A stretch of 64,000 nt of DNA from CATQHL01 sp965204655 (GCA_965204655.1 OZ241998.1:2294001-2358000), one strand, 5' to 3'. Shown: positions 1 through 9,501, numbered from the stretch's first letter. Numbers and translations are program-made. Notes: generated by a model not told the origin, from the letters alone.

Positions 1-615
1 GCGTCGCAGCGTTGGGGACAGCAAACTCCCTGCGGCTGCGAGCCCGGATCGCATCAGCGGCGCGCCCAACCAAGCGCCCAGTTTGAGTTCTCGTTCGGTT
101 TGCTGGGCGAGCCAGGCGCTTCGTCCATTCAGCCATTCTGCTTCCCAGCCAAAGGCGTGCAGGCGGGCAAGGGCGTCAATGACTGCCTCGGCTTCGTTGA
201 GCGTGCAGGCATCCTCGCCGCTTCGCAACCCGTGCGATTCCGAAAGGTCCTCCAGCACCAACTCAAAGTTCACTCCGTCGTGGCGGTTGTAGAAGCAGCG
301 AGGCGTTCTCAGCGGCACTCGGCCTGCTAGTTCGCGATAGAAGCGGACTTCCGATGCGCTCAGACCGGCGGCTTCCACCAGCAAGCGCATCTTCAGTGAT
401 CGTGAGGGGGTTTTCGCGAAAACTCTGCGTGTGCTGCCGTCGGCGAAGTGCAGCGTTGCTTTCGAGCGCGTCGTGGTGTACGAGACGGTCTCTCCTTGCT
501 CCACCCAGCGCAACTTCCCGAAGCCTCTCTCCAGTGCCTGCGCCAGCAATGAGCGCGGAGTTTCGTTCGAGTGGTGGAAGTGATCCAGAGTTGCTCTTGC
601 TGCCGCTCCGAACAT
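1..615 (-). CDS. Phosphotransferase of the CHK/APH kinase-like family, C-terminus cut by window edge
   Basis: An open frame runs from an ATG at 615 off the left edge (205 codons seen). The translation has the N-lobe pattern of aminoglycoside-phosphotransferase/CHK-like small-molecule kinases: FYNRHDGVNFELVLEDLSES (the family's 'LLLEDL' strand) followed by an acidic helix, EAEAVIDALARLHAFGWE. The catalytic HxD loop lies beyond the edge, so activity cannot be judged and the substrate is unknown. The start lies 27 nt after the cysS stop on the same strand, so the two probably share a transcript. The family assignment is from motif recall. Confidence 0.6.
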   Translation of the reverse strand, partial: MFGAAARATLDHFHHSNETPRSLLAQALERGFGKLRWVEQGETVSYTTTRSKATLHFADGSTRRVFAKTPSRSLKMRLLVEAAGLSASEVRFYRELAGRVPLRTPRCFYNRHDGVNFELVLEDLSESHGLRSGEDACTLNEAEAVIDALARLHAFGWEAEWLNGRSAWLAQQTERELKLGAWLGAPLMRSGLAAAGSLLSPTLRR

Positions 616-642
616 CAGGACGTTGAGTTGGACATTTTGGGG

Positions 643-2118
643 TCACTTTCGTCGGAGCGCGGCTCGCCAGAGGGTTTCCCCCGTCGGAGTGTCTTCGAGT
701 TCTATGCCGATTTTTCTCAACTCCTCTCTGATGCTGTCGGCGGCGGCGTAGTCGCCGTCTCTTCGGGCTTCTTTGCGTTCAGAAACCAGGCGCTCGATGT
801 TCTGAACAGAGACGCCGACCGATGCGTCGGGGGGGTCTTCCGTTGGGGCGGGGATTGTGATTGTTTGCGTACCCGCAGGGATGCCCAACACGCCGCTCAA
901 CTCTTTCACCACGCAATGGGCTTCTTTCGCTTCTGCAATCTTGCCGTCATCTAGCTTGACGTTGCCCTTGCGAAGAGCGTCGAACACCGCAGCAAGCGCA
1001 GCCGGGGTGCTCAAGTCGGAGTTCATGGCCTCAATAAAGGCGTTACGCGTCTCCTCAGTGATCGTGCTGCTCTGGCTCGTCGCGGACTTTTCGGGACTTG
1101 CCGTGACTTTTCCTCCCCCCCTCGCTCCCGCAGCGAGGAGACGCCGCCCGAGAGCGTCGATCCGCTCAGCGGCAGAAGCCGCGCCTGCGAGCACGGCGTC
1201 GTCTATTTCCATGGTTGAGCGGTAGTGCGACTGCAGGAATGCCAGACGCAGCGCCCGCGGCCCGTAGGCGCTCAGGGCTTCGCCCAGGGTGCGGAAGTTG
1301 CCGGCGGACTTGGCCATCTTCTCGCCGTCCACGTTGACCATCGCCGAGTGCATCCAGATTCTGGCGAAACGGTGTCCTGCTGCTTCGGCTTCAGCTCGTT
1401 CGTTCTCGTGATGGGGAAAGATCAGGTCGGAGCCGCCGCCATGAATGTCGAAGCCGTCGCCGAGCAGTTCCAGCGACATCGCCACGCACTCGATGTGCCA
1501 TCCCGGGCGTCCCGGCATCCAAGGCGAATCCCAGGCAGGTTCACCTTGCTTGGCTGCCTTCCAGAGGGCGAAGTCCAGGGGATCGCGCTTGCGTTCATCT
1601 ATCTCCACCCGAGCGCCCGCCCCCGAGCGCAGGTCGTCCATACTTCTATGCGGCAGGCGCCCGTAGTCGGAGTACTTGGAGACTTCAAAGTAGACCCCGC
1701 CATCGGGGATCACATACGCCGCCCCCTGCTCCAGGAGTTTTCCGATGAAGCCCACCATCTCTTCCACGTACTCGGTGGCGCGTGGCCGCACCCTAGGTTC
1801 CCCGACGCCGAGGGCGCGCATCTCGGCTAGGTAGACATCCTCGTAGCGCTTGGCCAGTTCGGCTTCCGTCTCTCCTTCGGCTGCCGCCCGGGCGATGATC
1901 TTGTCATCAATGTCGGTGATGTTGCTCACCAGGTCGACTTCAAAACCCCGCCAGGTTAGATAACGGCACAGCACGTCGTACGTGACAGCAGTGCGGGCAT
2001 GCCCCAGGTGCGGAGCGTCATAGACAGTAGGCCCGCAGGCATAGATTGACACCCTGTCCGGCTTGCGAGTACGCAGTTCAGTCTGCCGGCGCGTCAAGGT
2101 ATCGAACAGCCTAAGCAC
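643..2118 (-). CDS. cysS: Cysteinyl-tRNA synthetase
   Basis: A cytoplasmic class I aminoacyl-tRNA synthetase that charges tRNA-Cys. The 491-residue length is normal. The N-terminal GPTVYDAPHLGHAR holds the HIGH-type signature (HLGH, residues 37-40). The zinc-site Cys is in YACGP, with further ligands in GWHIEC and FPHHENE. The KMSKS loop reads EKMAKS. The DALR-like tRNA-binding tail is present. I call CysS rather than the mycothiol ligase MshC because MshC lacks the full C-terminal extension and is about 410 residues. The phosphotransferase gene follows 27 nt downstream. Confidence 0.96.
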   Translation of the reverse strand: MLRLFDTLTRRQTELRTRKPDRVSIYACGPTVYDAPHLGHARTAVTYDVLCRYLTWRGFEVDLVSNITDIDDKIIARAAAEGETEAELAKRYEDVYLAEMRALGVGEPRVRPRATEYVEEMVGFIGKLLEQGAAYVIPDGGVYFEVSKYSDYGRLPHRSMDDLRSGAGARVEIDERKRDPLDFALWKAAKQGEPAWDSPWMPGRPGWHIECVAMSLELLGDGFDIHGGGSDLIFPHHENERAEAEAAGHRFARIWMHSAMVNVDGEKMAKSAGNFRTLGEALSAYGPRALRLAFLQSHYRSTMEIDDAVLAGAASAAERIDALGRRLLAAGARGGGKVTASPEKSATSQSSTITEETRNAFIEAMNSDLSTPAALAAVFDALRKGNVKLDDGKIAEAKEAHCVVKELSGVLGIPAGTQTITIPAPTEDPPDASVGVSVQNIERLVSERKEARRDGDYAAADSIREELRKIGIELEDTPTGETLWRAALRRK

Positions 2119-2357
2119 AGCGGATTACCGTATAAGAGCAAAGGTCGGTTGTATAACGAACGAACTTCGTCGGAGTAGAGGGGGAAGGGGATTAAGGGTT
2201 ATTAGGATTTTTATCCAAATGGTTCGAGAGTCGCGAATCGACAAAACCGCAGGTCAAGCCCACACATACACGCCCAAAGAACAAAAACCGCAGGGTGATG
2301 CCATTTGCCAATTAGATCGCCAGGTGACCACCTTCGCTGGCACCTCGCATTGGTAGG

Positions 2358-2615
2358 TCAGTGTGTCGTATCTCTCGGAGGGAACGGGTCGTTGCCGGGC
2401 GGTACCGTGTCTTTGTCGCGGATGGTTCCGTTACGTCGATGAGTGACAACTTCGCCTCCGCCCTGGTTGCCGGCGACCCGGTTGGCTGCCTTTTTGGCAG
2501 CGTCTTGAGTGGAGTGTCGCGACGAAGCCCGTTGGCCACCAGCGCGTTTAACTCCCCATTTGTTACCTTTTTTATCGCTATTTTTGACGACGTGCCATTG
2601 CTGCTTCGGCATCAT
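2358..2615 (-). CDS. Small DUF2188-type protein
   Basis: An 85-residue basic protein. Its core (WHVVKNSDKKGNKWGVKRAG, a Ser-rich turn, a helix with TQDAAKKAANR, then VVTHRRNGTIRDKDT) has the order of DUF2188 proteins: a beta hairpin, a helix, and a final strand ending 'hRRDGrIRerDs'. The function of the family is not established. A strong Shine-Dalgarno AAAGGAG sits a few bases before the start. It is a single gene between cysS and the RCC1 lipoprotein, with no obvious operon partner. Confidence 0.72.
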   Translation of the reverse strand: MMPKQQWHVVKNSDKKGNKWGVKRAGGQRASSRHSTQDAAKKAANRVAGNQGGGEVVTHRRNGTIRDKDTVPPGNDPFPPRDTTH

Positions 2616-2698
2616 TCCGCTCCTTTCTTCGCGATCTATGTGCCTCCAAAATACCAGACCACAGCGAGGGTTAGCAGCAATGGAGTAGTTCCCTTTGC

Positions 2699-5236
2699 TT
2701 ATCGCTCAAGGATTACTTGAACGGGTGTTGCAGATAGGGGGTTTATCAGAGGCTCGCCGCTGCCTAACTGGCCGTAGACGTCTGATCCCCAGCAGGTGAC
2801 TTCGCCAGTCGGGTGCAATGCACAAGTGTGGTCGGCTCCAGCTGAAATAGCTGTGGCGTCACTGATGCCAGCTGTCTTAACTGGTACTGAACTGTAGTTT
2901 TCGGCGACGGCTTCGTCTGTGCCGAGTTGTCCTAAATCATTTCCTCCCCAGCAGGAGACTTCGCCCGATTCATGGAGAGCGCAGACATGAGCGACACCGG
3001 CAGCAACAGCAACGGCGTCAGAGACGCCTTCAATTCTCACTGGTACAGCAGAGTGGTCAGCTGAAGGATCAGCATTTGTGCCCAGCTCGCCTAGGTTGCT
3101 CTGCCCCCAGCAGGAGACTTCGCCGTTTTCGTGCAGAGCGCATGTGGTAGTGAAGGTGCCTGCAACCACGGCTACTGCGTCTGTAATTCCCACAACTTGT
3201 TGTGGGACAGCTGAGTTACTTTGGAAATGCTGTTCGCCGTTGCCAAGTTGGCCCCAGTGGTTTCGCCCCCAGCAGGAAACTTCGCCTGATTCAAGGGCAG
3301 CGCAAGAGTGATAGACCCCTAGCGAAACGTCGACAGCGTCATCAAGATTTAAGACTTCCGCAAAAGAGAAGTCGGGAGTTAGGCTGAATTTACCGTTGCC
3401 CAGTTGACCGAAAACATTGATACCAGCGCATGTGACTCTGCCATTTTCTTCAAGGCCGCAAACATGGCTTCCTTCCGATGAGATTTTTGTGATGTTCTCA
3501 ACGCCTAGTTGTGCCTGCAATGGCGAAGGAAGCGGCACAGGCGCAATTTCTCCATCTTCGGTTTCTACAAATTCATTGCCGATTAAGGAGCCCCAGCAGG
3601 TGATTTCGCTGTTCCCACGTACGGCACATGAAACTTGAGTTCCTGCGGACATCTGGGTTGCATCATCAATGCTGGCTACTTTGATCGGGACAGGCGGAGA
3701 ATCTCCAGTGGCGTCATCGGCATCCGCCCCTTTCCAGTTTCTGCCCCAGCAGGAAACTTCGCCCGATTCATGAAGAACGCAGGAATGATCGTATGACGAA
3801 GATATACCAACGGCATCATCTATGCCCGCCACCTTCACTTGCGCCGGCGTGAATACATCGTCTTGACCGTTCCCCAACTGTCCATAAAGGTTCCACCCGA
3901 AGCAAGAAACCGATCCTCCTTCCCGAACAGCGCAAGTGTGGGTTCTCCCAGCAGACACGCCGATAGCATCGTCAATACCTGAAACCAAGTCTGGAGACAA
4001 GTTAGAGGAATCTACTTCGCCGTTGCCTAGCTGCCCATCACTGTTGTTGCCCCAGCAGGCAATTTGGCCAGTTTCGCGCACTGCGCAACTGAAATGACTG
4101 CCAGAAGTTATGCTCACAGCGTCGTTCAAAGAATCGACTTCCGTTGGCTCAGCGACAAAAGAGTCGTCCAGTATTTTTTCTATGTAGGTTTCGCCGTTGC
4201 CGATCTGACCTAATTCGTTGTTGCCCCAGCAGGAAACAGCGCCTGTTGAGCGCAGAGCGCAGGTGTGCCAGTGGCCTGCCGACACGTCAATTGCGTCGTC
4301 CAGCCCAACGACTTTCACAGGTACGGACGACTCTGAGCCAGCTTGCCCGTTGCCTAGTTCACCTTGCCAGTTGTCGCCCCAGCACGAGACCTCGCCTGAG
4401 GCATGAACAGCACAGGCGTGCTCGCCGTTAGCGCTTACCTTGACGGCATCTGAGATGTCTTTCACAGACACCGGCACAGCGGAGTCGACCCCCATGTCGC
4501 CGTTGCCCAACTGCCCATCTTTGTTGAGGCCCCAGCAGGAAACAGCGCCTGTTGAGCGTAGAGCGCAGGTGTGCCAGTGGCCTGCCGACACGTCAATTGC
4601 GTCGTCCAGCCCAACGACTTTCGCAGGCAACGCAACGGAGTTGACCCGCACGCCATTGCCTAACTCTCCTTGAGAATCGTCGCCCCAGCACGAGACCTCG
4701 CCTGTGGCGTGAACGGCGCAGGTATGCTCCCAGCCCGCTCCCAGGGCTACCGCATCTGAGATGTCTTCCACTTCCACGGGAGTGGAAGAATGGGCAGTCG
4801 AGCCACTCTCTCCGTTACCTAGCTGCCCATGCAGATTGCTGCCCCAGCATAGGACTTTGCCGTCATTGATCGTGCAAGAGTGGTTAATCCCCAGTGCTAT
4901 ATCGTAGTTAGGAGGTTGGGCAGGCGGCTCTGTCGTAGTGGTCGTGGTGGGAGGCTCAGTTGTGGTGGGAGGCGCGGTTGTAGTGGTCGTAGGCGGCTCT
5001 GTTGTGGTGCTCGTGGAGGGAGGCTCTGTCGCAGCAGTCCCCGAGGGAGGCTCAGCAGGTGGCGCGGTAGCGCTAGTAGTTGGCGCAACTGTCGTGTCTG
5101 CAGGTTCTGCGCTGTCGTCGCTGCTGCCGCAACCTGCTATGAAGATCGCAGCAATGGCAATAACAGGCACCCAGTAACTGCGAGCAAAAGATCGCTTTTC
5201 AGAGATTGGCTTGTGGAGTTTGCGTGAATGATGCAT
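2699..5236 (-). CDS. Secreted lipoprotein with 14 RCC1-type repeats
   Basis: About 845 residues. The N-terminal signal ends in a lipobox (IAGC, Cys near residue 36). A Thr/Pro-rich stalk of roughly 65 residues follows, then 14 RCC1-like repeats with the core H(T/S)CAL..(T/S)GxVxCWGxNxxGQLGNG. Fourteen repeats would fit two seven-bladed propellers. Nearly every blade carries a Cys pair about ten residues apart, which suggests one disulfide per blade in an extracellular protein. Repeats 8 and 9 are degenerate. I chose the ATG at 5236 because AAGGAG lies 8 nt upstream; a GTG at 5245 overlaps that site. The ligand is unknown. Family knowledge: RCC1 propellers bind proteins. Confidence 0.88.
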   Translation of the reverse strand: MHHSRKLHKPISEKRSFARSYWVPVIAIAAIFIAGCGSSDDSAEPADTTVAPTTSATAPPAEPPSGTAATEPPSTSTTTEPPTTTTTAPPTTTEPPTTTTTTEPPAQPPNYDIALGINHSCTINDGKVLCWGSNLHGQLGNGESGSTAHSSTPVEVEDISDAVALGAGWEHTCAVHATGEVSCWGDDSQGELGNGVRVNSVALPAKVVGLDDAIDVSAGHWHTCALRSTGAVSCWGLNKDGQLGNGDMGVDSAVPVSVKDISDAVKVSANGEHACAVHASGEVSCWGDNWQGELGNGQAGSESSVPVKVVGLDDAIDVSAGHWHTCALRSTGAVSCWGNNELGQIGNGETYIEKILDDSFVAEPTEVDSLNDAVSITSGSHFSCAVRETGQIACWGNNSDGQLGNGEVDSSNLSPDLVSGIDDAIGVSAGRTHTCAVREGGSVSCFGWNLYGQLGNGQDDVFTPAQVKVAGIDDAVGISSSYDHSCVLHESGEVSCWGRNWKGADADDATGDSPPVPIKVASIDDATQMSAGTQVSCAVRGNSEITCWGSLIGNEFVETEDGEIAPVPLPSPLQAQLGVENITKISSEGSHVCGLEENGRVTCAGINVFGQLGNGKFSLTPDFSFAEVLNLDDAVDVSLGVYHSCAALESGEVSCWGRNHWGQLGNGEQHFQSNSAVPQQVVGITDAVAVVAGTFTTTCALHENGEVSCWGQSNLGELGTNADPSADHSAVPVRIEGVSDAVAVAAGVAHVCALHESGEVSCWGGNDLGQLGTDEAVAENYSSVPVKTAGISDATAISAGADHTCALHPTGEVTCWGSDVYGQLGSGEPLINPLSATPVQVILER

Positions 5237-5519
5237 GGGAGGCACTCCTTGGGAAGATTCAAATGCTCTTACACATTAGTGCAAACAGCAGATAGTTGAC
5301 CCGTAATTGTAATTTGCGCTCCAGTCATTCTTGTGTAGTCCGAAGGAATTCGCAAACGAACAGGCAGACTTAGCGTAATTGTAACTATCCGGCAAGGGAT
5401 CATACGCAATAGTTACGGTGAATTTGCATCTAATTCTAGGCACTGCTGTTTTTATTTTCTTCCATTTACACGGGGTAATCCACAATAAGGTTGTGAAGCG
5501 CGTAAGGGAAATCATTTAC

Positions 5520-5593
5520 GCCCACGTAGCTCAGTTGGACAGAGCAGGGACCTCCTAAGTCCAAGGTCGCAGGTTCGAATCCTGCCGTGGGCG
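5520..5593 (+). tRNA. tRNA-Arg (anticodon CCT)
   Basis: The acceptor arms GCCCACG/CGTGGGC pair perfectly. The D arm is GCTC/GAGC. The anticodon loop CTCCTAA gives anticodon CCT, which reads AGG. The T arm is GCAGG-TTCGAAT-CCTGC, with discriminator G at 5593. No CCA is encoded, so the genome needs a CCA-adding enzyme. The 270 nt before it, back to the RCC1 gene, is AT-rich, and I see no gene in it. Confidence 0.95.
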
Positions 5594-5676
5594 CTTCCCA
5601 GTGCTTGGTGTGCGGGCGTCTGATCGACCTCCGTCAAGCGTGCGCTCCAGCACACCGCCCCCTCAGCGCCCCGCCC

Positions 5677-6312
5677 CTAGCTGTGCTGCACCCTCCAGAG
5701 TTCCAAGTCCGGGTCGATCTTGCGGTCGCGCTTCAGTTCGCTGAAGTTGTCGTAGCGGGTCAGCCAAGTTACGTGTTCCCAGAGCGCCTCGGCGTCTGCG
5801 TCATTCTCCGGCGGATTGGAAATCACCGGCCCGAAGATGACCGGCCCGTCGGCCCCGTCCAGACCGATGGTGGGCACTCCGAAACTGCGCGTTTCGGAGA
5901 CGAGTTCTCTGTGTTCGGCTAGGAGGGTTTCCCAGGTTGAAGGATCCTCCTGAGCCTCCCCGCATATCTCTTCGGGCAACCCTGCGTCGTCTAGCGCCCC
6001 GGTAATGGTGGCGTCCATCTGCGCCGACTGCAGTCCGTCGAAAATACGCTCGCCGATGGCGGAGTAGTAGTTCCCCATGGCTTCGTTGCCGAGTCTGTCG
6101 CGCACCGCAACGGCTGTCCGCAACGCCTTGACCCCTCGTTCCTCCGCAGGGTCAAACTCTTCGATCTGGCCTTCCCAGTTGACGATTGCAAGTGAGAACA
6201 CGCCCCACTCGACCTCCACTCTTCCCATCTCGGCCAGACGGCGGATCCAGCGGAAGGTCTGGTAGCACCATGGTCAAATTGGATCAAAATAGAAACGTAT
6301 ACGTTCGGTCAT
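5677..6312 (-). CDS. Rv2466c-like DsbA-fold reductase, candidate selenoprotein (UPWC active site)
   Basis: Reading from the ATG at 6312, which has a strong Shine-Dalgarno (GGGAGGAG) 8 nt upstream, gives MTERIRFYFDPI, then an in-frame TGA at 6276-6274, then PWCYQTFRWIRRLAEMGRVE and on to 5677. The total is 211 residues, the usual length of actinobacterial mycothiol-dependent nitroreductase Rv2466c and its relatives, which have CPWC here. Other family marks are VFSLAIVN, YYSAIGERIFD, ITGALDDAGLP, the cis-Pro loop FGVPT, VIFGPVISNPP and NFSELKRDR. TGA replaces exactly the nucleophilic first Cys (residue 13) and a SECIS-like hairpin follows, so selenocysteine insertion is the favoured reading. 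Alternatives are a nonsense mutation, a read error, or a remnant initiating at 6228 without the active site. Confidence 0.72.
6234..6262 (-). promoter_or_regulatory. SECIS-like hairpin just downstream of the in-frame TGA
   Basis: On the minus strand, 11 nt after the TGA, CCAGAC pairs perfectly with GTCTGG. Inside, TCC pairs with GGA around a GCT loop. The loop's first base is G, about 22 nt after the TGA. This matches the published bacterial SECIS model in general form: a stem-loop 16-37 nt from UGA with a G in the first two loop positions. I paired it by eye and calculated no folding energy. Confidence 0.5.
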
Positions 6313-6369
6313 TTTGTATCTCCTCCCTTCAGGTCATGCAAGGGTTTCAAGTAATTCTAAAAGGTGTCC

Positions 6370-9300
6370 CTACTCCAACGGCAGCAGGCGAACCTCAATG
6401 TAGCGGTCAGAGGGCAAGGCCGTCCGAGCAAGTTCGGTGATCTCCTCAACGGTCAGATCAAAGAGCGTACCGATGTAAGCCCCCCTGCTGCCTATCACTT
6501 CCAGGTCCTCATGAGGATTAAAAACCCAGTGGATCAACGTCCTGCCCCAGTACGGGTTGGAGACCAACTCGTACTCGCTGTTCAGCACAGAAACGGCGGA
6601 TACAAACTCCTCCGCGGTCGGACCTTCTTCGGTGAGCGCGGCGAGTTCGGCTAGCAGCCTCTCGGAGATCTCTCCTAGACGGGCGGGGTCTGCCGTAACA
6701 GAAATAGTGCTCTCCAGCAGGTCGTCGGGATCTGCAGAAGAGATGGCCACTGAGGGGTCGTAGGTGGCCCCCATGTTTTCTCTGAGGTGCTTGTGCAGCC
6801 GGGTGTTGAGCAGGTTCTCAAGTACCTCTGCTGCGATCCGGGTTCGAAAGTTGGTCTCCACAGCCCCGGTAAACCAGAGCCGAAGGCTGCCCTGATCGTC
6901 GTCTCCTGCTTGAACCGTCCGGCTGACTATTGCGTTGGGGGGGTCGCGCTGGGGATCGACGTATTCTTCTCTCACGCCTCCGTCCGGCAGCGTTCCGATG
7001 TAACTCCTCGCCAGAGTCTCAGCCTCATCAAGTTCAAAATCGCCAATCAGTATGAAATAAAAGTCCCCGGCGTGCGCGAAGCGACGCTGAAATTCCTCCA
7101 TGCCGCTGTCGAGGTTGAAGGTATCCACCTCTTCCAGCGTAGGAACGGAACGGAAGCGCGGGTCGTCGCCGTAACGGGCCTCAGAGACGGCCAGGCTCAA
7201 GACGTTCGACGGAAGCACATCCCTGTTCTCGGCCACCTGTCTTAGTTGCCTCAGTTCAGCCTCGGTGATGGCTTCGGTGCTCCGGGGTTGCGTCATCGAC
7301 AGGTGGAGCAGCCCGAGCAAAGTTTCCAGGTCTTCGGTAGCGCTTTCCCCGATGGCGAACTCGGTGTTGTGATCGACATCAAGAGTGAGCGACAGTACTT
7401 TGCCGGTGAGCATCCGATGGAGCGTCACCGGGTCGTATTGACCTACGCCGCTCTTTCCCGCAATCTGCGCGGCAATGTTCAGCTGCATCACGTCTTCGTC
7501 GGCCAACACCGAAAGCCCTCCCGCGCTTACCGCCCAAAGACTCACTTCCTTTGCTGCGATATTCGTGGGCTTAAGGAACACACGCGCCCCGTTGGGGAAA
7601 TCGAGCTGCGTGATGTCGTGAGGCAGGGCTTCCCGGTTTGTCACTTCAGCGGGTTCCGGACGTTCCATTAAGGCTTGTTCGGCAACGCCTACGTCCGGGC
7701 GGGCGGGCAGTTCCGCTTTTTCAATCCTGGCCCGCAGAGCGGCAATCTCTCTCTCGTCGGGCAAAGATTCCTCTGCCGAAGAGTTAGCGATGAGCCACAG
7801 GCGTGGAGGCTCAACTTCGAGCAGTTTCACGACTTCAGCTGTGACCTCTTCCGGAGTGATCTCATTAAGAAGCCTCTCGGAAATGTTGAGGGCGTCGGTG
7901 ACCGACCAGGGCAGCGTCCCCCAAGCGAAGTGCGACACGTATTCCCCGGCGAATTCCCTGTCCTGTTTGGTGCTGCGGGTTGCGTAGTTCTGTTGCAGTT
8001 CCCGCCTGATGTTCTCTCTTGCGCGGGCGAACTCGCCCGAACCAAAGCCGTGTTGGCGTATCCGCTCGAACTCGCTGAGCAACACTTCCGCAGAAGCGAG
8101 CACCTCAGCGGGATTCGTGTAGACGATCGCTCCTAGATAACTAACCTCCGGTGCGTAGTTGGCGTCGAAGGGGCCCGAACTATCGAACGGGGCAGTGCCT
8201 TGCAACTGATCCGTCTCTAGGCGTTCCCTCAGGATGTCGAAACCCAGGCGGCGCGCCAGACTGATACGCTGTCCTTCCTCGGTGGAGAGTTGAGGTTGGG
8301 GCGCCAGCTGCAGGGCGGCAACGGCAGCCGAGGGAAATTCAGGGTCGCTTTGGAAGACCGTCTGGGGTTCGTCCGGTGAGGACATATCCGCCGCCGTCCA
8401 GTCCGGCGCCTCCCCCGAGGGCGCAGCAAGGCTGCCGAATCGCTCGCTAACGAGTCGTTTGACGTCGTTGGTTCCGAAATCCCCGACGGCCACCACAGCC
8501 ATCAGCTCCGGCCTGTACCAGTCTTCGTAGAATCTGCGCAGACCTTCTGAGTCGACCGAGTTGATGCTCTCAAGGGTGCCAAGCAGATCTTTTTCGTAGA
8601 GATTGGATCCTTTCAGCAGCAATTCGTCGGAAGCCTCGCCTAATCTACCCCCGAGGCCTAGACGCCTCAGGCGAAATTCTTCGGCCACGACTGCCTGTTC
8701 TTCTGCCACGTCGACCTCGTTCAGGGTGGCGCGGGTAGTCCACTCCAACAACACGTCAAGTCCCGTCTCTATGGTCTGCAGTTCGCTGTCGGGGAGCGAG
8801 AGGTGGTAGTTGGTGAACGTGAAGGACGTGAATGCGTTGAGGTCGGGGCCGTAGTCGCTTCCGAGGGCTTCGAGGGTTGCGACCAACTCGTTGCGCGGGT
8901 AGTTCTCTGTGCCGTTGAACATCATGTGTTCTAAGAAGTGGGCGTAGCCGCTCTGTTCTTCCGTTTCATGAAGGGAGCCCGCTTTGACAATAAGGCGCAG
9001 TTCCGCCCTTTCCCCTGGAGAGTCGTTGTGACGTATGTAGTAGGTGAAGCCGTTCGGCAGGGCGCCGGTGAGCAGGTTCGGATCGAACTCCAGAGAATCT
9101 GGCGCTCCGAGGTTGGTATCATCCTTTGCGCCGTCCCCGTCTCCTTCCTCTTCGCCCTCAATTTCGGTTTCCCCGCTGCTTTCTGCGCCGTTGCTTTCGT
9201 CCCCGCTTTCGTCGGTTGCTTCGGAGGTGTCTTCCCCTGCGGGGGTTTCTCTGCCGTTCCCCTCGTTGCTCGTTTCTTCGTTGCTCCCCTCTTCTTCGGA

Positions 9301-9501
9301 AGAACTGGTAGTGGGAGCCGATTCGACGACGGTCGTCGTTGCGCCGGCACCCTCATCGGGATCATCCGCCGTGACGGCGTTGTCGGGGTAACATGCAACC
9401 GCCAGCAGCACCGCTGCCGCCGCTGAAAACACAAGACGCGCAAACGTCGAGCGCCGGAATCGTTTCATTGAGTGAAGTTCCCCCATCAAGATTGCAAGCA
9501 C
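6370..9501 (-). CDS. M16 family zinc peptidase, secreted lipoprotein
   Basis: A protein of about 1043 residues with the two-lobed layout of pitrilysin/PqqL-type M16 peptidases. The zinc motif HFLEH is at residues 188-192, followed by MMFNGTENYP and the downstream acidic ligand region; the second lobe is the usual inactive one. It has a signal sequence with lipobox (LAVAC, Cys near residue 37) and an 85-residue Glu/Ser/Thr-rich acidic stalk. It is probably anchored outside the membrane and degrades peptides. Start: GTG at 9501 follows AAAGGAGG by 4 nt. The ATG at 9468 makes a more classical lipoprotein leader but has only a weak ribosome site. The gene is divergent from rpmB. Confidence 0.9.
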   Translation of the reverse strand: MLAILMGELHSMKRFRRSTFARLVFSAAAAVLLAVACYPDNAVTADDPDEGAGATTTVVESAPTTSSSEEEGSNEETSNEGNGRETPAGEDTSEATDESGDESNGAESSGETEIEGEEEGDGDGAKDDTNLGAPDSLEFDPNLLTGALPNGFTYYIRHNDSPGERAELRLIVKAGSLHETEEQSGYAHFLEHMMFNGTENYPRNELVATLEALGSDYGPDLNAFTSFTFTNYHLSLPDSELQTIETGLDVLLEWTTRATLNEVDVAEEQAVVAEEFRLRRLGLGGRLGEASDELLLKGSNLYEKDLLGTLESINSVDSEGLRRFYEDWYRPELMAVVAVGDFGTNDVKRLVSERFGSLAAPSGEAPDWTAADMSSPDEPQTVFQSDPEFPSAAVAALQLAPQPQLSTEEGQRISLARRLGFDILRERLETDQLQGTAPFDSSGPFDANYAPEVSYLGAIVYTNPAEVLASAEVLLSEFERIRQHGFGSGEFARARENIRRELQQNYATRSTKQDREFAGEYVSHFAWGTLPWSVTDALNISERLLNEITPEEVTAEVVKLLEVEPPRLWLIANSSAEESLPDEREIAALRARIEKAELPARPDVGVAEQALMERPEPAEVTNREALPHDITQLDFPNGARVFLKPTNIAAKEVSLWAVSAGGLSVLADEDVMQLNIAAQIAGKSGVGQYDPVTLHRMLTGKVLSLTLDVDHNTEFAIGESATEDLETLLGLLHLSMTQPRSTEAITEAELRQLRQVAENRDVLPSNVLSLAVSEARYGDDPRFRSVPTLEEVDTFNLDSGMEEFQRRFAHAGDFYFILIGDFELDEAETLARSYIGTLPDGGVREEYVDPQRDPPNAIVSRTVQAGDDDQGSLRLWFTGAVETNFRTRIAAEVLENLLNTRLHKHLRENMGATYDPSVAISSADPDDLLESTISVTADPARLGEISERLLAELAALTEEGPTAEEFVSAVSVLNSEYELVSNPYWGRTLIHWVFNPHEDLEVIGSRGAYIGTLFDLTVEEITELARTALPSDRYIEVRLLPLE

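Noticed and set aside
263..646. Minus-strand frame overlapping cysS end
   Set aside because: It is out of phase with the phosphotransferase frame, which carries the recognisable motifs.
5276..5515. 79-codon minus-strand frame in the AT-rich gap before tRNA-Arg
   Set aside because: No ribosome site, no recognisable sequence, AT-biased composition unlike the other genes.
5677..6228. Ordinary CDS starting at 6228 for the Rv2466c-like protein
   Set aside because: This start has no ribosome site and removes the active-site region; the upstream start with the in-frame TGA restores full family length.
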